From Arenibacter nanhaiticus (lineage in GTDB: Bacteria > Bacteroidota > Bacteroidia > Flavobacteriales > Flavobacteriaceae): 64,000 nt of DNA. A program made the position numbers and the translations under genes. The notes beneath the pieces were generated by a model. It was not told the origin of the DNA. It worked only from the letters and a program-made list of their open reading frames with translations, and did no database searches. Numbering within the stretch: the stretch's first letter is position 1; each line of letters starts with the position of its first letter. Positions 47,669-56,619 of this stretch are shown here, piece after piece. Location of the stretch: contig NZ_FQYX01000019.1 of assembly GCF_900141935.1 (NCBI RefSeq), positions 19,289 to 83,288 of the forward strand, written 5' to 3'.

Positions 47669-49219
47669 TTAGTTACTGACTTCCCCTAATATTGGAAATT
47701 CATCTATCTGATCCTGATGATAGGTTACAAATGCTTTATTAGCACTAAAGGTTCTTCCTTCATAACTGAGCTCCTCGTTTCTGCCCAATCTGACCATGTC
47801 CAAAAACCGCTTGCCCCACTCCATACTTAATTCGGCATACTTTTCGTCTATCACCTGATCCAAGGTGACCCCTGATAACGGACTCATCCCAGCTCTTCCC
47901 CTTACCAAATTAACAGCTTGATCTGCGGTCATGGCAGAATTGGAAGCTCCTTGTAGTAGTGCCTCCGCATACATCAAAAGTGTTTCGGCATACCGGAATA
48001 CGATGTAATTTTTATTACTGCCGTATTCTGTCCGTCCAGGAATTAACTGGTTCGTTGGCAGATAGTGTTTTCCACTAGAAAATATGGATCTCACATCGGA
48101 TGTATTTGTGTCGCCGTCCCTAGTCGTTGGAGAAACAAAATCGGGCAATGTTTCCGCGGTATAACCAGTAGTCGCTATGATGCTATCGATTCCTTTCTGA
48201 CTAAAAAACACGGAAGTTTCCAAGCGCTCGGTTTCTCCTCTATCTAACATAAACGAAACATATTTCATACTTGGTTCAAAGAAGCCCCAACCGTTTGAGG
48301 CCCCTGCTACCGCAGGTGTCCAAGAATTAGGCCCATAGGGTGCATAAAGGTGGCCCACTCGCTCACCTACCCCGGCTCCAAAATCCGAATATTGAAATTC
48401 AAACAGGCTCTCATCACTCAATTTTCCGGGTGTTTTAAACAGTTCGTAATATTCGTTGAAGAGGCTGAACTTTCCTGAGCTGATAATCTGGCCGGCAGCA
48501 TCGGCTACGGCCTGATAATTCTTTAATTCTTGATTTGCTACAGCTTTAATCATTAAGGCCGTGTATTTGGTCACCCCGCCAGGAAGATCGGTACGCTCGT
48601 TAGGTCGCATATCCAACAAAAGAGGAATGGCCTCATCCATTTGACTAGAAATATGCTGCATCACCTCATCCTTGGTCGGTACTGAAGTGACATTGGCAAA
48701 ATCTTCCAAGTTCGAGGATTCGGGAATAAATACTGCGCCGTAAACCTGAGAAAGCTGAAAAAGCAATATTGCTCTAAGCACTTTTGCCTCAGCAATATAT
48801 CTGTTCCCCTTAGCTATTCCGTCGGCATCGGCAAATTCAATATAACGCTCAATTTGTTCCATTCCGGTATGGGCCCGAATAATATCGCCATAGTACGTTT
48901 CCCATAAGGTTCTTGAACCAAAAAATGAATTGTCATATATATAGCGATCCTGATTTTTGAGGCCCTGTTGGTCTCCGGCCGCATTTACATCATCTCCTCT
49001 TGTGGAGACAACCAATGGTTGTTCCCACCCCCTGGCAGTAACTGCTTGATAAACCCCGATAAGTGAAAAAATCATATCATCGGTTTTCGAAAAATCTGTA
49101 CCGCCAGCAAAATTGTTATTGAGTTCTGGTTGGTCCAATTGGTCCGAACAGCCAATAAGAATAACTCCTATCAAGGCTAATAGCAGCGGGAATCTTTTTG
49201 TTTTTATATATTGTTTCAT
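47669..49219 (-). CDS. SusD/RagB-family surface lipoprotein
   Basis: 516 aa, lipoprotein (GVILIGC, Cys24). Family features are FSLIGVYQAVTARGWEQP near the N-terminus, YIAEAKVLRAILLFQLSQVYGAV (about 143-165), LFEFQYSDFGAGVG, RYAETLLMYAEALLQGASN and the closing WGKRFLDMVRLGRNEEL. It captures the oligosaccharide and closes the SusC pore. The gap to susC upstream is 100 bp, wider than in the other SusCD pair, and contains the second copy of a 55-bp dispersed sequence. Confidence 0.96.
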   Translation of the reverse strand: MKQYIKTKRFPLLLALIGVILIGCSDQLDQPELNNNFAGGTDFSKTDDMIFSLIGVYQAVTARGWEQPLVVSTRGDDVNAAGDQQGLKNQDRYIYDNSFFGSRTLWETYYGDIIRAHTGMEQIERYIEFADADGIAKGNRYIAEAKVLRAILLFQLSQVYGAVFIPESSNLEDFANVTSVPTKDEVMQHISSQMDEAIPLLLDMRPNERTDLPGGVTKYTALMIKAVANQELKNYQAVADAAGQIISSGKFSLFNEYYELFKTPGKLSDESLFEFQYSDFGAGVGERVGHLYAPYGPNSWTPAVAGASNGWGFFEPSMKYVSFMLDRGETERLETSVFFSQKGIDSIIATTGYTAETLPDFVSPTTRDGDTNTSDVRSIFSSGKHYLPTNQLIPGRTEYGSNKNYIVFRYAETLLMYAEALLQGASNSAMTADQAVNLVRGRAGMSPLSGVTLDQVIDEKYAELSMEWGKRFLDMVRLGRNEELSYEGRTFSANKAFVTYHQDQIDEFPILGEVSN

Positions 49220-49255
49220 CTGTAGATATTTATAGTTTTTTAACGGTCTTATGCA

Positions 49256-49310
49256 ATTCGCATGGCTGAATTCGTATTTGCAACCAAGTATCGGCCATGC
49301 TCATTTCTTA
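49256..49310 (+). repeat. 55-bp dispersed sequence, copy 2
   Basis: Lies wholly in the 100-bp gap between the susC stop and the susD start of the large locus. Same orientation in the window as copy 1 at 9586-9640 and 41 of 55 identical positions. In the susCD transcript it would be read as its complement. Confidence 0.6.
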
Positions 49311-49319
49311 GATGGCTTT

Positions 49320-52300
49320 TTATATTTTAATGTTTACACCCAAGGTATATACACCGGGAATGGGATACGTCTGATTGTCTCTACCATCTGAAACCTCTGG
49401 AGTAAAGCCGTTGTAATCGAACAAGGTCAATGGTCTCTCGGCGGTCAGGTAAAATCTGATATTTGGATTAAATTTTCCTTTTAACTGCGGCATTGTGTAG
49501 CCCAATGTCACATTTTGCAACCTCACAAAATCGCCCTTTTCTACAAAAAAACTATTCAGAAACTGATTGCTCCAAGGGTTTCTTATTCCCCTTGCCGAAG
49601 GGTAGGTACTTGAAGTCCCCTCACCATGCCAACGGTTGATAGCAAAATCCCTATCGATATTAGGATCGGGAGTTTGGCGAATTGCAAAACGTTTTTGGTT
49701 TGCGATGACATTGCCTCCCTGCCCAATTACGTTTAAGGAAAAATCCCATGTCTTATAGTTAAGCCCTAGGTTAAACCCAAAGGAATAGGTAGGCAAATAG
49801 GATCCTAAATCTACCCTGTCTTGGGCATCGATTACCATATCCCCATTGTGGTCTACAAATCTAAAATCACCGGGCTGTACAACTAATCCGTCTGCAATGG
49901 CCGCTTGTGCTGCAGGATCTGCCTGAATCTCCTCTGGGGTCTGATATACCCCTGCTACCTCGAGCCCGTAAAAAGGACTTATGGTCCCCCCTATTACGGT
50001 CCGCTGTGCAGTATCTCCGCCTGAGGTCAAATTTTCCTGTCCGGCAAGATCCAACACTTCGTTTTTCAAGGTTGAAAAGTTTCCTCCAATGCTATAGTTG
50101 AAATTTTCTGAAACTTGATTGTTCCAATTCAATACCACCTCAAAACCCGAGTTTCTGATTTTTCCCACGTTCTGTCTAGTTTCTCCAGGTACCAAGAGCC
50201 TCGAAACCGGTATTACGGCATCTCTTGTTTCCCTATTGAAATAATCGGTTTCTATTGATAATTGATTGTTGAACAGTCTTGCAGAAATACCAGCGTTTGT
50301 TTCAGCAGTTACCTCCCATTTCAAGGCTTCAAAATCACTGCTGGTCACCAAGCCTGAATATCGTATATCTCCAAATGCTGCACTGACCTCGTTAGAAGTT
50401 ATTCCTCCTGTACTGGAATTTACATTGGCATTTCCTAATTCTCCCCAGCTAGCTCTTAGCTTTAAGAAATCGAAAACTCCTTGGTTTTCCATAAAGGATT
50501 CTTCAGAAAGGACCCAACCAGCACCCACGGTAGGGAAATAACCCCATTTTTCCTGATATTTACTGGTACCATCAGCACGAAACGTACCGTATAATAAATA
50601 CTTACTATCAAAATTATAAGCGATACGCCCAAAATAGGAGAAGAAATACTGTTTGACCCCGTTATCCCCGACACCATCTACATCTATGGTTTTTGCCAAA
50701 TCCAAATAATACGATTCATCACCAATTCCAGGACCATTTGGAAAGTTTATACCTTTGGCTTCTAACTGCTCCAAAGATCTATCTCTAAAAGAGGTACCTC
50801 CCAAAACGGTCAAATTATGTTTGCCAAAACTGTCGGTATAGGTTATTGTATTATCCCAAGTTTGCTCGGAAAACGTTTCATTGCGTTTCACCAACTCTGC
50901 ATTTTCCCTGAAAGCATTTCCATTCCCAAAAAAGAAAGGAAGTCTTACTTCCCTAGTTTCAAGGGTTTCAAAATTGTGGGAGTAGGCTGTTTTAAAAGTT
51001 AATTTATCAGGAACTAGTTGGTAGCTTAAGTCAAAGGTCATTAAGGTATTGCGTATTTTGTCCCTATTCTCCGTATTTTCCATGATCGGAAAAGGGTTCT
51101 GAGTCCCCCTATAGCCCAAATCCTGTGCATTGGCATAAGACCTTGGAAAGGCTTCGGTTTTGGATGGGTCAAGAACAGGCATCGTAGGCACCGCAAAATA
51201 GGCCAACGCAAAAGCGGTGTTTTCTGGACGGTATCTGCTAGCATTGCTCAATAGTGTAGAAACACCTACTTCTAACCGATCGCTTATATCAAAATTTAAT
51301 TTGGTTCGGATATTAAATCGGTCGTAGTCATTCTTCATTTTAAGAATTCCTTCTTGTTCAAAATAACTTAGTCCCACGGAGTACGTAGTGCCTTCTGTTC
51401 CTCCTGTTATACCCAAACTGTGGTTTTGTTGAAGGGCATGGCGTAAAACCAAATCGTACCAATCCGTATTCACATTGGGCACGTTAGGATTTATTCTACT
51501 CCTTCCATAGCGTTGGATGGCGTTTTCTATAAACTGTGCTTCTGCGGCAGAACCGGACTCTCTAGCCAAGGTGGCAAATTGTTCGGAGTTTGATAAGGTT
51601 ACAATATTTTGAGCGACTTGAACGCCTTGATAACCATTATAAGTTATTTGTGGTTTCTGGTTTATTTTACCAGATTTAGTTTCAATAAGCACTACCCCGT
51701 TTGCAGCCCTTACCCCGTAAATTGCTGATGCCGAAGCATCTTTAAGAACCGAAATGGTTTCTATATCTTCACTGTTCAAAAAATCGATATCATCAAAGAA
51801 GGTTCCATCCACTACATAAAGAGGATCAGAGGCCCCGCCAACATAAGACCCTATACCACGAACTCTAATAGTGGGTGCAGCACCGGGAGCCCCACTACTG
51901 ACCACTTGTAAACCCGCTACTTTTCCTTGAAGTGACTGCATGGCCGAACCGGAAGGTGTTCTGGTAATATCCTCAGATTTAATGGTAGTAATAGCCCCCG
52001 TTAAATCGGCTTTCTTTTGTGTACCGTAACCTACCACCACCACCTCATCCAACGCTTGGGCATCTACCTGAAGTTCAATATTAAAGGAGGTCTTTGCATT
52101 AACAGGAATTTCCAAAGTGGTAAATCCTAGATAACTTACGACCAAGATGCCATTGCTCGGGACATTGGAAAGTACAAAGTTGCCATCAAAATCGGTTTGT
52201 GTTCCTGTAGTTGTTCCTTTAACAATCACGGAAGCCCCTGGCATGGGCTGATTGTCATTATCGGTTACCGTACCGCTTATAGATAAATTATCCTGACCGA

Positions 52301-52358
52301 AAGTAAACCATTGAAACAACAAGAACGAAATTAACAATAAAACGTTTTTTATTTTCAT
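49320..52358 (-). CDS. SusC/RagA-family TonB-dependent oligosaccharide importer
   Basis: 1012 aa, outer-membrane receptor without an STN domain: leader (WFTFGQ), CarboxypepD_reg-like domain (22-105, SGTVTDNDNQPMPGASVIV), the SusC signature LDEVVVVGYGTQKKADLTGA (about 103-122), plug (115-225, DPLYVVDGTFFDDI and ASASAIYGVRAANGVV) and the barrel. Lack of STN means it is not controlled through FecR/ECF sigma but by the regulator encoded just upstream. First structural gene of the minus-strand polysaccharide locus; the 240-bp 5' region holds repeated TGATGTA words. Confidence 0.96.
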   Translation of the reverse strand: MKIKNVLLLISFLLFQWFTFGQDNLSISGTVTDNDNQPMPGASVIVKGTTTGTQTDFDGNFVLSNVPSNGILVVSYLGFTTLEIPVNAKTSFNIELQVDAQALDEVVVVGYGTQKKADLTGAITTIKSEDITRTPSGSAMQSLQGKVAGLQVVSSGAPGAAPTIRVRGIGSYVGGASDPLYVVDGTFFDDIDFLNSEDIETISVLKDASASAIYGVRAANGVVLIETKSGKINQKPQITYNGYQGVQVAQNIVTLSNSEQFATLARESGSAAEAQFIENAIQRYGRSRINPNVPNVNTDWYDLVLRHALQQNHSLGITGGTEGTTYSVGLSYFEQEGILKMKNDYDRFNIRTKLNFDISDRLEVGVSTLLSNASRYRPENTAFALAYFAVPTMPVLDPSKTEAFPRSYANAQDLGYRGTQNPFPIMENTENRDKIRNTLMTFDLSYQLVPDKLTFKTAYSHNFETLETREVRLPFFFGNGNAFRENAELVKRNETFSEQTWDNTITYTDSFGKHNLTVLGGTSFRDRSLEQLEAKGINFPNGPGIGDESYYLDLAKTIDVDGVGDNGVKQYFFSYFGRIAYNFDSKYLLYGTFRADGTSKYQEKWGYFPTVGAGWVLSEESFMENQGVFDFLKLRASWGELGNANVNSSTGGITSNEVSAAFGDIRYSGLVTSSDFEALKWEVTAETNAGISARLFNNQLSIETDYFNRETRDAVIPVSRLLVPGETRQNVGKIRNSGFEVVLNWNNQVSENFNYSIGGNFSTLKNEVLDLAGQENLTSGGDTAQRTVIGGTISPFYGLEVAGVYQTPEEIQADPAAQAAIADGLVVQPGDFRFVDHNGDMVIDAQDRVDLGSYLPTYSFGFNLGLNYKTWDFSLNVIGQGGNVIANQKRFAIRQTPDPNIDRDFAINRWHGEGTSSTYPSARGIRNPWSNQFLNSFFVEKGDFVRLQNVTLGYTMPQLKGKFNPNIRFYLTAERPLTLFDYNGFTPEVSDGRDNQTYPIPGVYTLGVNIKI

Positions 52359-52439
52359 AATTGCCTAAAGATTGAGTTAGTTGATTACTAAATTAACAAA
52401 ACGTTAACCCAATAGGCTTTGAGTAGGGTACATAAAAAC

Positions 52440-52545
52440 TACATCAGAAAAAAATAAGGGCTTAAGCCCCATTCTGCAAGTGATTGCAGTAGTGATGAAT
52501 AGTATTTATAAAGATTTTTTAACACTATGATGTACTAATGATGTA
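52440..52545 (-). promoter_or_regulatory. Candidate operator region upstream of susC
   Basis: Two direct ATGATGTA words start 11 bp apart, one helical turn (52527-52534 and 52538-52545), and an inverted TGATGTA lies at 52440-52446. Between them are a perfect palindrome GGGCTTAAGCCC (52458-52469) and CTGCAA-GTGA-TTGCAG (52474-52489). The arrangement, directly before the locus and beside its regulator gene, suggests regulator binding sites; one of the hairpins could instead be the terminator of the regulator gene. Confidence 0.4.
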
Positions 52546-52598
52546 ATAGGTAAAAACGGGTTAAAACCTTAATATTTGAGCGTTTCACTTTAATTTTC

Positions 52599-55364
52599 TT
52601 ACTTAAGCGTAATAAGGAAGTTAGATATGTTCTGTTCACTGTCGAGTTCCAGTTTTTTCCGAAGTCGGTAACGATGTATCTCAACTCCTCTTGTACTGAT
52701 CCCCATCAAGGGAGCTATTTCTTTGGAAACAAGATTCATTTTAAGATAGGCGCATAATTTTAGATCCTTTGAAGTAAGGCCAGGGTAGCGCACCAATAGC
52801 GTCTCAAAAAAGTCGTTGTGCAGTTCTTTAAAATTGACTTCAAAATGTCTCCAATCCTCATCGTCGCTAATAGCGCTGTTCAATTTTTTCATAAAGGAAC
52901 GGTAACGCTGTTGATTATCAAATTTAGATTTGTTCATCAGAAGAAGGTTTTTGAGCTCTAGGATAAGCTCATTCTTTCTGGCCATGCTCATGGTGGTGCT
53001 GGTCAATTCCTTCTGTTTCATTTTTATTTCCTTCGCTAACTTTTCTTTCTCTAGTTGGGCCAACTGCTCTTCTTGTTCCCGTTCCAATTTTTCTTTTAAG
53101 AGACCATGCTTCCGCTCCAACTTACGTCTGTTATAGTTTCGTACCATAAAACCTGCCCATATCCCCATTAACCCATAAATAACAAAACTCACCGTAGAAA
53201 AATACCATGGCGGTTTTATCTCGAACTCCAATTGTTGGGGCAGGGAACGTACGTTATCTATTCCCACAGTAAAGGCCTTTAACTTGTAACTACCGTAAGG
53301 GAGGTTTTGAAATGAAACTACTCCCTTGTCTAGGTTACCAGATTGTTTCAAAGGACCATTAAGTTCATAATAATATCTAGGCTGTATCAGCTTGGAAGCG
53401 GCCATTTCAACCAGAATATTATGGGAACGTTTATAAGGGATCACAAAGGACCCTTCTCCTAAAGAATATATCTTTTCCTGATCTTTGAACCGGACAAATT
53501 TGGGTGCTGTAAGTTCAACGTTTTGAAGATGACGCCTGAGTTGGGCTAGGTTCAATTTACTAAAACCATCACTAAGGGTGAAAAAATAAATACTATCATT
53601 AAGTTTTATGATGTTTTGGGACGCTGGCACCAATCTCTTGCCCAATTGCGAATCTTCCAATATAAAATAATCTTTCTTAAGATTGGTTATGAGTAATTCC
53701 TTGGCTCCTTCATTGTCGATAAACCAATAGTTATCGTCATCAAAATGTACCAGCTCCTTATAATTATAATCTTGGAACTCCTCAAAAACAATTATCTTAC
53801 CTACTATAGGATCGTATTTATACCAAACACCTTCGCTGAAAAGCACGATTTGATTTTTGATTTTAAAGAGTTTTATATTGTATATATTCGGGATGGACTC
53901 CGGTCCAAATTCCTGCTTCTGCACCACACTCCTGTAATCATCGCTAAGGGTAATTCGATATAATCCCTTATAAGGATGAGCCACCCAAAGAGTTGTGGGA
54001 TTTTCGAAAGACAAATATTTTATGGGGAAGGATATTCCTTGAATGGCCGCTACGGACCATTGCCCTTGTTCGTCCTTATGATACCTTGCCAAGCCGGTAT
54101 AGGTTCCCTGTAGGTAGAGTGAATTAGCCCCAGGCGCTTTTGCGATTTGGTAGCCACCGGAAATTTCGGATATCGGCTTTAAATTCCCCTTATCCAGAAT
54201 GAAAGTTCCCGTATTGTGACCGCAGAACAAATCTCCCGCTATCACCTCTAGATCCCAGATATGTCCTTGAGAGCCCTCTACAAACCTAAGCTTCTCCCCT
54301 TCAAAATAATAAATGCCGGTATTGCTGCCCAAATATAGGGTTCCGCGGTGCAAGGCCATATCATATACCGTACCCACCACTCCGGTATAATCGGTATAAT
54401 AGGTAAGCGGATTATCTGTTTGCAGCCTATCAATTCCATTGTCCAACCCTATCCAAAGTTGTTTTTCAAACTGTTCCAAGGCCAATACGGTATTATTCTG
54501 AAGTCCAACCTCCCTATTTAAGTAATGAAAGGTATTATCTTCCGGGTCAAAAATGTAGATACCGTTCTTAATGGTTCCAAAGGCCAATTTACCATTATCC
54601 AAGAGCAGCACCTGATTTAACTGGTGCTGTTTCAGCTCCTTGTTGATTTCCTCCACCAAAGGCTCCAAACTACCTTCGGTTAGTAGATATGCTCCATGCA
54701 GCTTGGTCCCTATTAACAAACCAGTAGGAGTAGGCTCCATATCCACAACAATCTTAGTATTTAAAATTTCAGAATCAATAACAGGAAGCAGTTCCTTATC
54801 CTTTATATAACTTAACCCATTTTGTCCCCCGGCAACAACAATCATATCCTCCCAAACGACCATATGGTTCACTACAAAACGAGGTTCCACAATGGAAATT
54901 TGGTTCTCTTGGTACATATAAATCCCCGAAAAAGAACGGAACATTATGGCATCGCCAAAAGGCAATATTTGCCAAAATTCCTCACTGGTAAATTCGTGGT
55001 CCTGGATTAGATTGGTAAGAGAAGTATACTCCAGTCCTCCAAATTCGTTTTTTTCCCAAAACCCGAACTCTTCGTATGAGCCGGTATAAATCTTTTCCTC
55101 AATCCAAGCTACAGAACGGATGATGGTCTTATTAGGAAGTTGATATAATGTCCATTGCTCCCCGTTGTAATGCAGCAATCCCTTTCCATTGGCTACATAC
55201 AGCTCTCCTTCTGGGGCTACGGCAAGGTCCCAGTTATTACTGGCAGCCTGATATTCGAAGATGCGGTAATTCTGAATGGGCGGAATTAGAACCTGTCCCA
55301 TCAAGAAAAATGGAAAGACACAAAGGAATAAACTAAATATTATAAAGTTTTTAATATTTACCAT
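52599..55364 (-). CDS. Membrane sensor-regulator: two-component-propeller, Y_Y_Y and LuxR-type HTH
   Basis: 921 aa. A signal peptide (LFLCVFPFFLMGQ) exports a large periplasmic beta-propeller sensor (about 25-610, repeated units such as LAVAPEGELYVANGKGLLHYNGEQW and LWIGLDNGIDRLQ), then a Y_Y_Y domain (about 630-720, YYYELNG ... LPYGSYKLKAFT), one membrane helix (about 722-742, VSFVIYGLMGIWAGFMV), a cytoplasmic coiled coil (745-810) and a C-terminal HTH (855-921, YPGLTSKDLKLCAYLKMN, KEIAPLMGISTRGVEIHRYRLRKKL). It lacks the histidine kinase and receiver of a hybrid two-component system, so it should act like SusR: oligosaccharide binding outside changes DNA binding inside. Probable activator of the susC operon that starts 241 bp downstream. 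Confidence 0.92.
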   Translation of the reverse strand: MVNIKNFIIFSLFLCVFPFFLMGQVLIPPIQNYRIFEYQAASNNWDLAVAPEGELYVANGKGLLHYNGEQWTLYQLPNKTIIRSVAWIEEKIYTGSYEEFGFWEKNEFGGLEYTSLTNLIQDHEFTSEEFWQILPFGDAIMFRSFSGIYMYQENQISIVEPRFVVNHMVVWEDMIVVAGGQNGLSYIKDKELLPVIDSEILNTKIVVDMEPTPTGLLIGTKLHGAYLLTEGSLEPLVEEINKELKQHQLNQVLLLDNGKLAFGTIKNGIYIFDPEDNTFHYLNREVGLQNNTVLALEQFEKQLWIGLDNGIDRLQTDNPLTYYTDYTGVVGTVYDMALHRGTLYLGSNTGIYYFEGEKLRFVEGSQGHIWDLEVIAGDLFCGHNTGTFILDKGNLKPISEISGGYQIAKAPGANSLYLQGTYTGLARYHKDEQGQWSVAAIQGISFPIKYLSFENPTTLWVAHPYKGLYRITLSDDYRSVVQKQEFGPESIPNIYNIKLFKIKNQIVLFSEGVWYKYDPIVGKIIVFEEFQDYNYKELVHFDDDNYWFIDNEGAKELLITNLKKDYFILEDSQLGKRLVPASQNIIKLNDSIYFFTLSDGFSKLNLAQLRRHLQNVELTAPKFVRFKDQEKIYSLGEGSFVIPYKRSHNILVEMAASKLIQPRYYYELNGPLKQSGNLDKGVVSFQNLPYGSYKLKAFTVGIDNVRSLPQQLEFEIKPPWYFSTVSFVIYGLMGIWAGFMVRNYNRRKLERKHGLLKEKLEREQEEQLAQLEKEKLAKEIKMKQKELTSTTMSMARKNELILELKNLLLMNKSKFDNQQRYRSFMKKLNSAISDDEDWRHFEVNFKELHNDFFETLLVRYPGLTSKDLKLCAYLKMNLVSKEIAPLMGISTRGVEIHRYRLRKKLELDSEQNISNFLITLK

Positions 55365-55484
55365 ACGTAAAGCGACTGCATTGTTTTTTGGCTATTGGCT
55401 AGGAAGTTACGAAAACTGGATAAAACGATAGAAAATAGTTTAAAAGACTTCCATACCATGATAGGCTGTTAAACACAGAGACCA

Positions 55485-55610
55485 ATGCTGGATCTGGTCT
55501 TAGAAATCGAATACTGGTTTGTTTTAGGTGCCAAACCACCATTAGATAAGAAGATCCTTGTATCCGCTATCGAAGGCCACCTTGGGCAATTTAAGAAAGA
55601 AATGTATTAA
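55485..55610 (+). CDS. Small unrecognised frame, possibly a gene remnant
   Basis: 41 codons starting at ATG 55485, MLDLVLEIEYWFVLGAKPP ... SAIEGHLGQFKKEMY. Codon choice and residue mix look protein-like and it begins with a short hydrophobic helix, but no promoter, ribosome site or partner is visible. It may be the end of a lost gene or chance. I do not recognise a family. Confidence 0.2.
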   Translation: MLDLVLEIEYWFVLGAKPPLDKKILVSAIEGHLGQFKKEMY

Positions 55611-55981
55611 TTTTTATTCAAGGGTAGTAGAAGATCAAGGTGGTAGGGTACCGGCTTTTGTAAGATGTTCCCCCATTTACATCGGCCGGACTGGTCCCAC
55701 CAAAATTCGTTTTTACGAAATTTGCCTTTTTAATCTTAACACAAGCTACTCACCAGTAACTTAATCAATTCAAAAATAACACTTTAACATTCACAGAAAT
55801 CTAAGATTGTATAACCGTAGCCCTTATTCTTATAAACGTACGTAATCCTTTAGGGAAAGTTCTGGAAGCAACCAATAACGCCCGCCTCCAAAAAATGGAT
55901 GGCGTATATCATATGTCTTAAAAATTTGAATGTTCACTTAGGTTTTACCGGTATTTTTTGGTTCTCGAAAAGTGATAAAAC

Positions 55982-56015
55982 AAAAGAGATGGCGTCTTTA
56001 TGAGCCATCTCTTTT
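55982..56015. terminator. Bidirectional terminator
   Basis: AAAAGAGATGGC (55982-55993) pairs with GCCATCTCTTTT (56004-56015) around a 10-nt loop. On the minus strand the stem runs on into TTTTGTTTTATC, which suits the operon ending at 56129. Confidence 0.8.
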
Positions 56016-56128
56016 AAGTTATAAAAACTGTCCCACAAATAAAGGGAAGCTCAGTATTTTCTAAACAAATGCCTTTGGAGTCGGAAGAAAAAATCTTCCA
56101 GCCATGAGAAGGGTGATGAACCCTGTTC

Positions 56129-56617
56129 TTAAATCTCAAGCATAAAATCGTCGTCATCAAAGTCTTCCTCTGAAATTTGCCGTTCAACATCTTTTTTCAC
56201 ATTTCCCAAAGGGTTAGTATTTGCTACACTGCCCAAAGCATCTAAAGACTTCATAATGATATCTTTATCCCATTTATCTAAAGCCATGTCCAATGTTTTC
56301 TCCGCATTATCCATAGCTCTGTCTTGTTGCCCATACTTCTTATCTATTGTTTTATTTAGGGCATCAAACATCTTTGCATTATCAATTCCTTTTTGCCTGG
56401 CTTTTGCTTCAAGTTCCCTTGATTTAAGTTTATTATTTGATAAGTTATTAATTGTGTCTAGAGTTTTTCCTTGAATCTCACTGACTTTTGAGATCGCTTC
56501 CTGCTCTAGATCAAGTCTTTTAAGTTTTAAATTATATTCATGTTCATCTTTTATTTTATTGTTTTGAGCAGGTAGATTGGAGCTTGAATTTTCCTGTGGT
56601 AAATTTTCTTTTTCCAT
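56129..56617 (-). CDS. Hypothetical coiled-coil protein
   Basis: 162 aa, unrecognised. The N-terminal ~20 residues are Asn/Ser/Gln-rich (NLPQENSSSNLPAQNN); residues ~25-125 are highly charged and almost entirely helical, with heptad-like spacing (LKRLDLEQEAISKVSEI, KKYGQQDRAMDNAEKTLDMAL). The C-terminus is strongly acidic (SEEDFDDDDFMLEI). No signal peptide or membrane helix. It is the last gene of a four-gene operon; the gap to the preceding gene is 2 bp, so translation is probably coupled. Charge and shape suggest an adaptor or filament-like partner of the zinc-ribbon protein upstream, but the function is unknown. Confidence 0.75.
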   Translation of the reverse strand: MEKENLPQENSSSNLPAQNNKIKDEHEYNLKLKRLDLEQEAISKVSEIQGKTLDTINNLSNNKLKSRELEAKARQKGIDNAKMFDALNKTIDKKYGQQDRAMDNAEKTLDMALDKWDKDIIMKSLDALGSVANTNPLGNVKKDVERQISEEDFDDDDFMLEI

Positions 56618-56619
56618 AA

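Larger units (their letters stand above)
55365..56128. other. Gene-poor stretch with possible coding remnants
   Basis: 764 bp between the regulator and the AT-rich operon. It contains a 41-codon frame (55485-55610) and, at about 55,830-55,920, a second protein-like piece (NPLGKVLEATNNARLQKMDG). Neither is recognisable. A terminator hairpin is at 55982-56015. The longer frame at 55558-55764 overlaps the first remnant in another frame and is not credible. Confidence 0.5.

Noticed and set aside
52458..52489. Palindromes upstream of susC as a strong terminator of the regulator gene
   Set aside because: Short stems and no T run on the minus strand, so a regulatory site is at least as likely; kept only as part of the operator candidate.
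55558..55764. 68-codon open frame
   Set aside because: Overlaps a more protein-like shorter frame, and the translation shows no recognisable structure.
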